Assembly (NCBI RefSeq): GCF_002078015.1
Contig: NZ_LWBP01000201.1
Location: 23,758 to 87,757, forward strand
Source: Niastella populi
GTDB lineage: Bacteria; Bacteroidota; Bacteroidia; Chitinophagales; Chitinophagaceae
DNA length: 64,000 nucleotides
Direction of reading: 5' to 3'
Position 1 is the first letter of the stretch; every line of letters starts with the position of its first letter. Below the pieces are notes generated by a model that saw only the letters and a program-made list of their open reading frames with translations, did no database searches and was not told where the DNA came from. Positions 9,798-19,800 of this stretch are shown here, in pieces. Made by a program: the position numbers and the translations under genes.

Positions 9798-10256
9798 TTG
9801 CGCCAAATGCGTTTATGACTATATGGACAGGCGTTTTTGAAAACACCATTAAAAGAAAATGAGATTTTTTAGAAAAAATATTGAATGACGAATTTCCAGG
9901 GAAGACAGGGGAATGTTGAATATCGAATATCCAATGTTGAATGTAGAAGGGAATACAGGAAATGAGAAATGAGGAATAAAAAATGAACAATGAGAAAGGG
10001 AATACAGAAAACAGAAGAATAACGAATGGTCATTGCAGCTGTATTTTGTATTCGCTTGCAGCTTGCAGCTGTATTGCTTGAGGCTTGCAGCTTGAAACTT
10101 GAAGCTGTATTTTGTATTCGCTTGAAACTTGCAGCTGTATTTTGTATTCGCTTGCAGCTTGAAGCTTGAAGCTTGCAGCTGTATTTTGTATTCGCTTGCA
10201 GCTTGAGGCTTGCAGCTTGCAGCTGTATTTTGTATTCGCTTGCAGCTGTATTTACT
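9798..10256. other. Gene-free, repeat-filled gap between sigma factor and fecR
   Basis: No coding region is visible. From 9890 to 9990 it holds GAATGTTGAATATCGAATATCC-like words, and from 10035 a tandem array described separately. No convincing TAnnTTTG element for fecR was found. The gap separates two genes that are normally adjacent or overlapping. Confidence 0.7.
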
Positions 10257-10300
10257 TTAGGCTTTTAGCTTTCGGCCTTCGGCTGTATTTTGTATTCTGC
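10035..10300. repeat. Tandem array of GCTGTATTTTGTATTC units invading the sigma gene end
   Basis: Six copies of GCTGTATTTTGTATTC are separated by variable runs of GCTTGCAGCTTGAAGCTTG-like words. The sixth copy (10281-10300) lies inside the 3' end of the sigma factor gene. On the minus strand the unit reads GAATACAAAATACAGC. Related words occur at 12600-12660, 31320-31400 and 32870-32990, so this is a dispersed family locally amplified here. Confidence 0.8.
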
Positions 10301-10841
10301 TAACCTGCAACTCGGTGCAGATCTTTTTTATGGCAATGGCCATTTGAACATCTACCGTATTGACGGAAATATTGAGAATTTCGGCTACTTCGCGGTGTTT
10401 GAGGCCGTCTTCACGCACCAGTTTGAAGATCATTTTACAGCGGGGTGGTAAATTATCAACTGCCTGTTGCATGCGTTTCATCATTTCGGCAGTTACCAGC
10501 AGGTTGTAAGGATCGGCAGCAATTTCGCCGGCTTCGATATCCAGGTCATCGAAGGGCGCCCTGATAAGTTCCGTTGCTTTTTGGGCAATGGCATTCAACG
10601 ATCTGTTCTTGACAGCCACATATAAATATACAGTAAGGTTCTCGATTTCGTTTATGCGATGGCGGTTGCTCCACAATTTTACGAACACATCTTCTACAAT
10701 TTCTTCAGCAGTTTCAGGCGAGCGGGTGATTGCACGGGAGAAATGGTGCAGCCGTTTGCTGAATAATTTGTATAGTTCTGCCAGGTATTGTTCATTTCCG
10801 GCATATATACCTTGCTGAATATGTGGCAGGCTAATGGTCAT
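10257..10841 (-). CDS. ECF RNA polymerase sigma factor (FecI-like)
   Basis: This sigma factor should direct RNA polymerase to the transducer-type susC/susD operon when released by FecR. The 194-residue product has sigma region 2 (about 16-83, with SPETAEEIVEDVFVKLW) and region 4 (about 121-175, with LPPRCKMIFKLVREDG and a helix-turn-helix around LKHREVAEILNISVNTVDV). The ATG at 10841 was chosen over a TTG at 10862 because the extra seven codons add nothing conserved. The last residues (IQNTAEGRKLKA) are encoded by the GAATACAAAATACAGC-type repeat, not by family sequence, so the original stop has been replaced or the end has drifted. Confidence 0.93.
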   Translation of the reverse strand: MTISLPHIQQGIYAGNEQYLAELYKLFSKRLHHFSRAITRSPETAEEIVEDVFVKLWSNRHRINEIENLTVYLYVAVKNRSLNAIAQKATELIRAPFDDLDIEAGEIAADPYNLLVTAEMMKRMQQAVDNLPPRCKMIFKLVREDGLKHREVAEILNISVNTVDVQMAIAIKKICTELQVSRIQNTAEGRKLKA

Positions 10842-10909
10842 ACATTTTTCATAAGCAGTCAATCGCCGATAAATGTAGTCATTTTTTCCTTACTACGAAA
10901 GTGTACCAC

Positions 10910-10953
10910 TTACAAGTGTGCCATCCCTGCTTATTGGAATGGCACACTTGTAA
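10910..10953. repeat. Perfect 15-bp inverted repeat, GTGTGCCA hairpin family
   Basis: TTACAAGTGTGCCAT (10910-10924) pairs with ATGGCACACTTGTAA (10939-10953) around a 14-nt loop. It ends two bases before the GH43 stop codon and lies upstream of the sigma gene start, so it forms the 3' end of the GH43 message. It shares the GTGTGCCA core with 1183-1230 and 13750-13783. Confidence 0.85.
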
Positions 10954-10955
10954 AT

Positions 10956-12560
10956 CTATTCAACTCTAAACCAATCGATATCGGCAAAACCGGCATCGTT
11001 GGTAACGGTGGTGCGCGTGCAAAACAAACCTACTTTGGCACCGATCCATCTTCCCGGCAAAGCGGTGAACACATCGCCGGCAGGCGAAAATTGTTTTCCA
11101 TCTTCACTATAGGAAAAACTACACTTTGCGCCGGCATTTACCTGCACCCTGAAATAAGCCGTTGCTCCGGAAATTTTACCTATCACTTTTTCCTGCTCCG
11201 GTTTGCCGGCCTCGGCACCATTACAGATCACGTACGAGAGATACAATCCATCGTCTTTTTTCGTAAGCCCTACATATGCATAATCTGACCCCATTACGAT
11301 CATTCCCACTTTTTCATTGGCCAGCCGCGGCTTGAAATCAAGCTTCGTTGTAACGGTAAATGTTTCGGCCGGAAATTTCTGCATCAGCACATTCGGCACA
11401 AACCATAAATTTTTTGCCGTATCTGACACCAGGCCTGAGAACAACCGCAGGTAGCCGCTGCCCGGGAAGGCCCAGTAGGGTTTGGGGTTGGCCTGCCATT
11501 GCCACTGCAATCCCATGGTATGGCCATTGAACTCATCAGACTCCTGTGGCGTTTGCACCGGGTATGTTTTACCGACATTTGGTTTTTTATATTCCATTAC
11601 CGGTTCGCCCTTTCCGTCGCCATCTTTATCAACCCCGATCACCGGCCAGTTATTCACCCATTTCATCGGTTGCAGGTGTACGATCCGTCCGTATGCATTC
11701 ACATCCTGGAAGTGCAGGAACCAGTGCTCACCGGTTTTTGTATCAACCCAGGCGCCCTGGTGCGGACCGTTAATGGCAGAACCGCCCTGGTCCATCACCA
11801 CTTTTCTTTCATATGGGCCGTAAATATTCTTTGAGCGCAGCACCAGTTGCCAGCCTGTGGATACCCCACCGGCGGGAGCGAAGATGTAATAATAACCATT
11901 TCGTTTATACAACTTGGGGCCTTCCAGCGTTGGGTCCTGATCGTGACCATCGAACACCATAGCGCCCCCATCGAGTACTTTTGTACCGGCAGCATCGAGT
12001 CGTTTAATTACTACAATACTTTTTATACCGGCGCGGCTGCCGGCATAGGCATGCACCAGGTACACTTTCCCGTCATCATCCCACAAGGGACAGGGGTCAA
12101 TCAACCCTTTGCCGCCTTCCACCAGTATGGGATCGGTCCAGGGGCCATTGATGCTTTTTGACTTTACCACGTAGATGCCAAAATCCGGATCGGGGTAATA
12201 AATGTAAAATTCACCGTTGTGGTGCCTGATGGCCGGCGCCCACACACCCATGCCATGACGGGTCTGTGAAAAATGATCGTATGGCGGCTGGCGCTTCAGG
12301 GCATGGCCGATGATGGTCCAGTTAACCAGGTCTTTTGAATGAAGAATGGGCAGGCCCGGAATACCATCGAAACTGGATGCCACGAGGTAATAATCATCAC
12401 CTACCCGGCACGCATCGGGATCGGAGTAATCGGCATAGAGCACCGGGTTTTTATACGTCCCGTTCTTTTTGTCCGACACCCATACTTTTGAAACGTATGG
12501 TTGTTGGGCAACAGCACTTAAACTGATCAAAGAGAGACTTAGTAGAAATAAGTTTTTCAT
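10956..12560 (-). CDS. Glycoside hydrolase family 43 with C-terminal beta-sandwich
   Basis: It probably removes or cleaves arabinose-containing side chains of rhamnogalacturonan. The 534-residue product has a signal peptide (1-19, LSAVAQ) and a five-bladed beta-propeller with the three GH43 acidic residues: Asp47 in DYSDPDA (base), Asp155 in GLIDPCP and Glu213 in LEGPKL (acid). WAPAIRHHNGEFYIYY marks the propeller. The C-terminal domain from about 355 (DEFNGHTMGLQWQWQ) is the sandwich common in this branch. The frame is open up to 12677, but the ATG at 12560 gives a clean signal peptide and the upstream part is genome repeat. Arabinofuranosidase is likelier than xylosidase given the locus; this is inference. 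Confidence 0.92.
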   Translation of the reverse strand: MKNLFLLSLSLISLSAVAQQPYVSKVWVSDKKNGTYKNPVLYADYSDPDACRVGDDYYLVASSFDGIPGLPILHSKDLVNWTIIGHALKRQPPYDHFSQTRHGMGVWAPAIRHHNGEFYIYYPDPDFGIYVVKSKSINGPWTDPILVEGGKGLIDPCPLWDDDGKVYLVHAYAGSRAGIKSIVVIKRLDAAGTKVLDGGAMVFDGHDQDPTLEGPKLYKRNGYYYIFAPAGGVSTGWQLVLRSKNIYGPYERKVVMDQGGSAINGPHQGAWVDTKTGEHWFLHFQDVNAYGRIVHLQPMKWVNNWPVIGVDKDGDGKGEPVMEYKKPNVGKTYPVQTPQESDEFNGHTMGLQWQWQANPKPYWAFPGSGYLRLFSGLVSDTAKNLWFVPNVLMQKFPAETFTVTTKLDFKPRLANEKVGMIVMGSDYAYVGLTKKDDGLYLSYVICNGAEAGKPEQEKVIGKISGATAYFRVQVNAGAKCSFSYSEDGKQFSPAGDVFTALPGRWIGAKVGLFCTRTTVTNDAGFADIDWFRVE

Positions 12561-12789
12561 TACTATAAATGTTACTTTATCTTTTAGAACAGCTACAAGC
12601 GAATACGGCCTAAGGCTTAAAGCCGAAAGCAAATACAGAATACAGCTGCACGCGCAAACAACAACCAGTGAAACCACCAGTCAACTTGTTAACCTGTCAA
12701 CTCGTTAACCCGCCTCTCTTTATCAACTTTATCAACATTATCAACTGTATCAACCTTATCAACTTCCCCTGTATCCCCTTTTTCATTCC
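12561..12789. repeat. Spacer made of dispersed words
   Basis: The stretch carries AAGCCGAAAGCAAATACAG and AATACAGCTGCACGC words (12600-12660). CAACTTGTTAACCTGTCAAC and TATCAACTTTATCAACATT-type words follow (12680-12770). No gene or terminator is visible. The same two word families recur at 21300-21345, 31320-31520 and 32890-33050. Confidence 0.7.
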
Positions 12790-13704
12790 TCATTTCACAA
12801 ACCCCATCTCCACCAGCCACTCCTCACATAAGGTCGTCCACAATTGAGTGGAACCGGGATTGTTACGCAGCGCAATGTTATGACCGCCCTGCGGAAAAAC
12901 ATGAAAACTGGTTGAAATATTCTTCTCCAGCAATGCCTGGTAAAAATACAGGCTGTTGCGCGGGTCAACACCTTTATCATTAAACGCACCCGCAATAAAA
13001 CAGGGCGGCGTGGTTGATTTTACCTGTAACTCCATCGAATACTTATCCACCATTTCTTTCGACGGCGTTTTGCCCAATAAATTTTCCCGGCTTCCCTTAT
13101 GCGTATATTGGCCCATGGTAATCACCGGTGAAACAAGGATGGTAAAATCGGGGCGAAACGATATCACATTGAGCGAATCGCCAATTGCGCTCACATCATC
13201 GGTAATATTTCCCAATGAAGCCGCCAGGTGTCCACCGGCCGACACCCCCATTATCCCGATCTTATCCGGTTGCAGATTCCACCTGGTTACATTAGCACGA
13301 ATGACCCTGATGGCTCTTTGCGCATCCTGCAGGGGACCGGTTTCCGGTTTTGCCAGATCGGGTGAGTTAGGCAACCGGTAGTTCAACACAAAAGCGGCAA
13401 TGCCCATTGTATTATACCATTTGGCCAGTTGAAAACCACTGATCTGGTAGGATAAGTGATGATAACCGCCACCCGGACAAATGATCACCGCACATTGTTT
13501 ATTCTCCTGCGCAGATGGAAAAAAGGCAAACATGCCCGGCACGCCCACCTGGTACACGCGTTCATTATTGATGCTATCTTTCAATCGCATGCCTTTCGTA
13601 TTAGGCATTTTTCCCGAAGGCCACAAAGGAATAAACTCCTGCGCCTCTGATGCAATCGTGCTTAACAAAATCAAAAAAGTTAAGCAGCCAATCCTGTAAT
13701 ACAT
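12790..13704 (-). CDS. Secreted alpha/beta-hydrolase esterase (acetyl-esterase-like)
   Basis: This is likely a periplasmic carbohydrate esterase that removes acetyl groups from pectic fragments. The 304-residue product has a signal peptide (1-21), an oxyanion-hole strand CPGGGYHHLS (76-85), a nucleophile elbow GVSAG with Ser155, Asp243 in GAFND and His275 in GGHN, a complete triad. It resembles BD-FAE/axe1-like hydrolases often placed in polysaccharide loci. The ATG at 13704 is preferred over an in-frame codon at 13779 because it begins the signal peptide directly. A CCGG palindrome (13788-13805) lies about 85 bp upstream. Acetyl specificity is inferred, not shown. Confidence 0.82.
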   Translation of the reverse strand: MYYRIGCLTFLILLSTIASEAQEFIPLWPSGKMPNTKGMRLKDSINNERVYQVGVPGMFAFFPSAQENKQCAVIICPGGGYHHLSYQISGFQLAKWYNTMGIAAFVLNYRLPNSPDLAKPETGPLQDAQRAIRVIRANVTRWNLQPDKIGIMGVSAGGHLAASLGNITDDVSAIGDSLNVISFRPDFTILVSPVITMGQYTHKGSRENLLGKTPSKEMVDKYSMELQVKSTTPPCFIAGAFNDKGVDPRNSLYFYQALLEKNISTSFHVFPQGGHNIALRNNPGSTQLWTTLCEEWLVEMGFVK

Positions 13705-13749
13705 GCACAAAAATTTTGAAGCCAAGTTACATAACTTATTATGATCATA

Positions 13750-13783
13750 AAGGTGTACCACGATGTAAAGACGTGGCACACTT
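13750..13783. repeat. Imperfect hairpin of the GTGTGCCA family
   Basis: AAGGTGTACCACG (13750-13762) and CGTGGCACACTT (13772-13783) pair with one mismatch and one bulge around a 9-nt loop. It follows the PL1-CE8 gene on its strand. The core is the same as in the two perfect hairpins at 1183 and 10910. Confidence 0.7.
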
Positions 13784-13787
13784 CATT

Positions 13788-13805
13788 ATAGTTGCCGGCA
13801 ACGGT
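13788..13805. promoter_or_regulatory. Candidate LacI-family operator upstream of the esterase
   Basis: ATAGTTGCCGGCAACGGT contains the perfect 12-bp palindrome GTTGCCGGCAAC (13791-13802). It agrees with the core of ATCGTTnCCGGnAACGAT seen at 29747 and 3226. It lies in the short gap between the PL1-CE8 stop and the esterase start. Confidence 0.45.
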
Positions 13806-13806
13806 A

Positions 13807-16800
13807 TTATTGTTTTATAAATCGCAACATCACTTTATCAGACAACCGCTCCAGTTCTACAAAATACATTCCGTTCGGCAGGTCGCTAATGTTAATAGTT
13901 GTGTAATTGGTAGCAGGCCTGCTGCGCCATACGCCCATTAAACGGCCGCTTACATTGTAGATCCTTATATGCGCCGGCGTGTACAGTTTTGTATGAAAAA
14001 TATTTACATAACTGCCGGCCGGGTTCGGATTGATCGTATACGTTCCGTACGCAATACCTGTCACCAGAACATTTAAACCGGCGGCGCCGTTGTTTTGTAT
14101 CACCACATTGCCGTCATACGATCCTGCAGCCGATGCATTCAACCTGATCATAAGGGATTTTGCCAATGTACTTCCGGTAGCAACTGTAAGCGCAGGAACC
14201 TGTGCAGCGGTATACCATGTTTTGCCGGTATCAGCTGACATTTCATATGCCGCAGGTGGTGTTACGGTAACAGTGCCGGCAACGTTCGTGACAGACAACT
14301 TAAATGTTTGCGCATCGGTTGGCCTGCCCACGGTTTGTGAGAAAATATTTAAAACCCCGCTTGTGGTAACCACCGGTATGTTACTAGCAGTGGTACCGGT
14401 TACCGCCACATTTTGAGTAATGGCGCCGGTGCTTTCATGGGTTATATTACCGGCAGATGTGCCGGCTGCCGTTGCATTTAACCGAACCTGAATGGTTGTT
14501 GCGGCCACTACCCCATTTACTGCTATTAGCGTCAGCGGTGAGGCGTTGTCATACCAGGTTGTTCCGTTATTCGACACCTGGTAACCTGGGGGCGGCGTAA
14601 TGATAATACCGGCCGAAAGGGCACTGCCCGATACGGAATATGTTTGTTCTACAGATGGTGTACCTGCGATATGCGAGAAGGCATTCAATGTACCGGCAGT
14701 TACGATAGCCGGTTCAGGCTCTTTGGTGGTAGTTCCCTTCACCATCACATTCTTCAGCTTGGCATAACGGCCCGGGCTACCAGAACCCGTGCAATGGTAA
14801 ATGCGGAAGAAAAGCGTATCGCCTGCCGGCAGCGTAACACCGGCTGACCCATTGATGAGCATCGCGTACACATCTGTAGTGCCGGCTGTCTGATTGCTCA
14901 CATCCACCGCATTGGTAAACGTACCGCTGGTGCCGGGCGTAACCGCCGTACCATTCTTTGCAACAACTTTTATTTCGGTTGAATCGGTTCTGAAACCCGA
15001 TTGCGAATACACGACGGCCATTTTGGTTCCGCTCGAGGTATTGTAAAACGAGGTTGATAACAATATGGAATCGATGCGTAAAGTATACTTCGCATCTGCC
15101 ACAATAGTGAATTGTTCATAATAAAGCCTGTTGAGCGTGCCCCCCGGCCCGCCGCCGGCGGTGGTCCATGAACCGGAGCCATCCGTTGACGAACCAAATG
15201 CCTGGCCATGCAATGCCGAATAAGCCGGTACGGCAGGCGCTGCGGCGCCATTTGAAATATAAAGGTTGTTAAACACAGGCATCGTTCCTACCACACCGGC
15301 AGCCCGCACATTGGCACTATCCTGGTTGTTCGTGGTAAACGGCCATTGCTCCAGCAATATGGCGCTGGTGTTCAGCGGGTCGGCCTGTACGGTTCCATTC
15401 ACGGCCACATTCACACTATTCGCATTGGTTGATGAACAAACTATATTTCCGCCGATGGCGCCAACCGCTGTACCGTTGAGACGTACATAAATATTGGTAT
15501 TGGCCAGCACACCACCCGTTTGCGTAACTACGAGTGGCGAACTGCCGGTAAACCAGGTCGAATTATTCGACGATACTTCATAACCGGCAGGTGGTGTAAC
15601 CGTAATGCCTGCTACCAGGTTCTCGCCGGCCAGCACGAACGACTGCGCCGTTGAAGGCGTACCCAATCCCTGCAAAAAGCTGCCCAACACGCCCTGCACG
15701 GTAATGGTTGGTTTGCTGGTAACGAAAGCCGTATCTGATGTAGTGCTGGTATAACCGTTCTTCGACAGGCGAACGATATAATAATAGGTTTGTCCGGGCG
15801 GCGGAACACTTTCTGAAAAACTAAAATTACAGGCTGAGTCCTCGGTGCTTACCTGTGTATTTATTTTTGTGAAGCTGGTTTTATCGTTGCTGCGGTACAG
15901 ATCGCAGGTGATACCACTCATTGGCCACGACAGGTTCCAGGTAAGGATTGTATTACCCGCACTTTTCTTTGCTATCAGGTTGGAAGCGGAAAGCTCCGGC
16001 GTAAAGGGAGCACTCAGTTCTGCCCATGTTGCGTAGGGGTTCCAGGTTGCCATGGCAGGCGTATTCGCATTTACAAACACCGTATCGTTGTTGTAATACT
16101 TAACCGCATCGGCAGCGGTAAGCTGTTTTGTCCACGCTAAACGGCCGCTGACATTTACCGGCGTGCCGTCATAATTTTTTGAGTTGTATTCGCCATACGT
16201 AATATAACCGGTATTGGTACCCGCATCCCAGGCGCTCCAGCCTTCCGCTTTAACGGTTGATCCCATTTGGGTATTCAGGAAAACGGTCTTGTTACGTGAT
16301 TTAGCCGCATCGGCGGTACCGGCATCATTTTGCCAGGGCCGGCCAAGGGAATACAACGTAAAGCCCCGGTTCTTTGTGATCTTACAATCGCGGAATACGT
16401 AGCCATAACCAGATTCAGCTTTGGTGTTCACGGCTGTCACATAGCCGCCGGCAGCGTTATCGAGCCGGGTGCGCGGATAAATGATACAGGTATCGAAAAT
16501 GATGGTGGATGAACCGAACAGGAAATCGGTATTGCCGTCGACATAACAATTTTTGAAATAACATCTTGTTCCTTTCACGTTACCTCCATAATAAGTGTCC
16601 TGCCCACCATTCATGCGGCAATTATAAAATACCACCCGGTCGCTGGTGGTATATACCGCTACCGCCTGTGGGCCATCGCCCGGCGCCGGCACCGCTGCAT
16701 TGGCATTGATACCATAACCGGTGGCATTTTCAATTGACAGGTTCATGAACATTACATCGGGCGCATTGATGATCACCGTACCACAGGTAGATGTTCCATA

Positions 16801-19800
16801 GGTACCACCGGCGGGATTCGCTTTACCCGAATAATTATCGTATGAAATGATCGTTTCTGCCAGGCTCTCCCCTACCAGTTGCATGAATGGTTTATTACCG
16901 GGTATTGTTACCGTTTCAACATACTTGCCTTTCCTGATATAGATCGTATAAGGAGCTGTTTGCGCTGTTGGCGCCGCATTGATAGCCGCCTGTATGCTGG
17001 TATACTGGCCGCTGCCATCTTTAGCCACAACCGCTTTTGTACCAGCCGGCGGTGTGCTGCCCGCAGGCACCGTATTTCCGCTTACGGCAACATTAACAGT
17101 TGTTGCACCGGCGCTGCTTACCACTATGCTGCCGATGTAAGAACCGGTTGCGGCAGCGTTCAGCCGAACCAAAACAGCAGTGCCTGAAACAGTGCCGCCA
17201 GTGGGCGTTAACATAACTGCCGACGTGCTCCAGTTGGTTCCGTTATTAACAGATAGTTCATAACCGGCTGGTGGCGTAAGCGTAATATTACCGGTAAGGC
17301 TGGTGCCCGATACCGTTATGGTTTGGGAAGTTGCAGGTGAACCGACCGTTTGGGAAAAAGCGGTGAGCGTACCGGTAGCGCTGACGGCCGGCGCCGGCGT
17401 GGTGCTTTCATCGATCACCACATTTGCCGATACAGCGGTTGCCGAATAGTTATATGCCTTGTCGGCAGTAAATATATAGTAGTAATATCTTGTCGATGAC
17501 AGCAAAGCAGGGTCGGTATCAGTATAGGTATTATTTGTTCCCAAATAAACCACCTGGTAGCCGGCGCCCATTGTATTGCCAACAATATAAACCCCGTTGG
17601 CATTGGGCACAGGTGCGGTAGACGATGTACTGCGCACTACTACATACCCCCCACCATCAACGCCGGAGGCCGGGGCCGTCCAATCGATTTTTATCGTATT
17701 GTTATTGACGTTACCGGCGGCAACGGGTGAAGTGGCGGCATCGGGTGCGGTTGCATCCAACGCATTACCGGCATATACTACAAAATCATCGATATCGAAA
17801 AATGGCGGCTGCGGGTTACTTGTTTTTATACCTGCATAGGTGCTCGTTGGCATACCGGAAGGGGTTGTAAGCGTTCCCGAGAAAAAATACCAGGTGCCCG
17901 GTGTGGTGGCTGCGCTCAATGAGGCCGTGGTTGTTGAACCGCTTGAATTGGTTCCCCCGGTTGAGCCGGCTATAGTTGCCCAGGCGCTCAGGACAGTTGT
18001 ACTGGTCAATGCAGCCGGCGCGCGGTACCAGAACTGCACTACGTATGAAGTAGACGGCGCCAACGGCGTAGTAGTGCATACCGGTGAAAATATATATTTA
18101 TTACTTGAACTGGCCTGGTTATAATGCAGGAATTTATCGCCTGTTCTCGCATCGGTCGATGCAATACTCCATGCGGCCGATACTTCCCATTGTGTGGTTG
18201 ACGTATGTGATGTAACCGTTGTATACGACCCGTCGTTCTGCTTTTCAAAACCGCCATCCATATCGGCATTAAAACCAAAACCATTAAGATAAGTGGCAAA
18301 CAGGCCGTTCACCGGCAGGCTGGTGGTAGCGGCGCCGGCGCTTACATGTGTGATATTACCGGCGTACGTGCCCTGGGCGGTTGCATTCAAACGCACCCTG
18401 ATGGTGGTACTGTTTAATGTACCGGCTGTGGGTGTCAATACGATAGGGCTGGTACTGCCATACCAGGTGATGCCATCGGTTGACAGTTCATAGGAAGCCG
18501 GGGGCGTAATGCTTACATTTCCGGTAAGGTTGTAACCGGCCACTGTATAGGTTTGTACATCAGATGGACCGGCCGATGTTTGTGAAAAATACCCGATCGT
18601 TCCACCCACTGCAATGGCGGGGTCGGTATTCACCACGCCATTCAGATAATTCTCGAGCATCGTATACCCGGTGCCGTCGTAAGTATTTCTGTCGGCCGCA
18701 TCATTGGGGTTCAAATTATTACTCAGCTCCCAGCTGTCGGGCATACCATCATGGTCTGTATCTACCGGTGCTGCAGTACTGTTCAGCGTGGGCCATGCAT
18801 TCACGGTTAAGTTATAAGGAGTACCATGCGGATAGCCGCCCTGTACATCTATTATACGGCCTGTTCTGTTGCGTACGTCGTTTACGATGCGCTGATCGAG
18901 CGTATCGCGGCGGGGCAAAGTGGCGCCTGCCCCCTGTAGAACAGATTCAAATGCATCGGTAGCAGCCTGTGTGGTTACCGTATAACCCAGGTCGAATGGA
19001 GTAAGCGTTTTTACCAGCGCGGTATCACTGGCGGTGGTTTGCATGGTTACGCCCGACCAGTTGTTATTGGTATTTTGGGTAGAGCCATCGACATAATTCC
19101 CATTCACATGCCATTTGCCATAATCGATCGCATCTGTTTTGCTGGGGTTGCAAATGCGGTACTTGACACCAGACCCGGTATTGGGCCCCCACTTGTAATA
19201 ATTGTTCACTACATTATAATTACCGCCTTCGCCGCCATATACGGTATTGATACCCCAGTTATACAACACGTTGTTGCGGTAGTCGACATTCTCAATACCT
19301 ATGGTGCTGGGGGTATAGGTTCCTATGCCTGAAAAACGGGGATTGCGGTTGCGGCAGGCAGCATACAGGTTGTGATGAATAGTAGCTCTTTTACTGCCCT
19401 GGATACCACCGTAACCGTGTTGTTCATAATCGGTATCGCCGGTTTCCCAGTGATAGCTATAGTTCAGCGGTTCGGTTATAAAGCACCATTGTATGGTAAG
19501 GTTATCGCCACGGTAAATAGTAAGTGCTTCATCGGCGCTCCAGCTGATACTGCAATGATCGATGATGATATTATTGGCGCCCAATGCGCCAAATGCGTCA
19601 TCGCCGCCACTTCCATCGACAGGGTTTCCCTGCGCATCTGTTTTTTTCTGGTTCTTATCGCCAAGGCGGAACCGGATGTGCCGTACGATCACATTATCGC
19701 CACCGATAGATACCGGGTGATCGGCGATACAAATGCCATCACCCGGCGCTGTTTGTCCGGCAATGGTGGTATTCGCCCTTATACTCAGTTTTGAATTGAG

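Noticed and set aside
10035..10300. CRISPR or MITE
   Set aside because: Units are irregularly spaced, spacers are made of the same words, and there is no inverted terminal repeat or target duplication.
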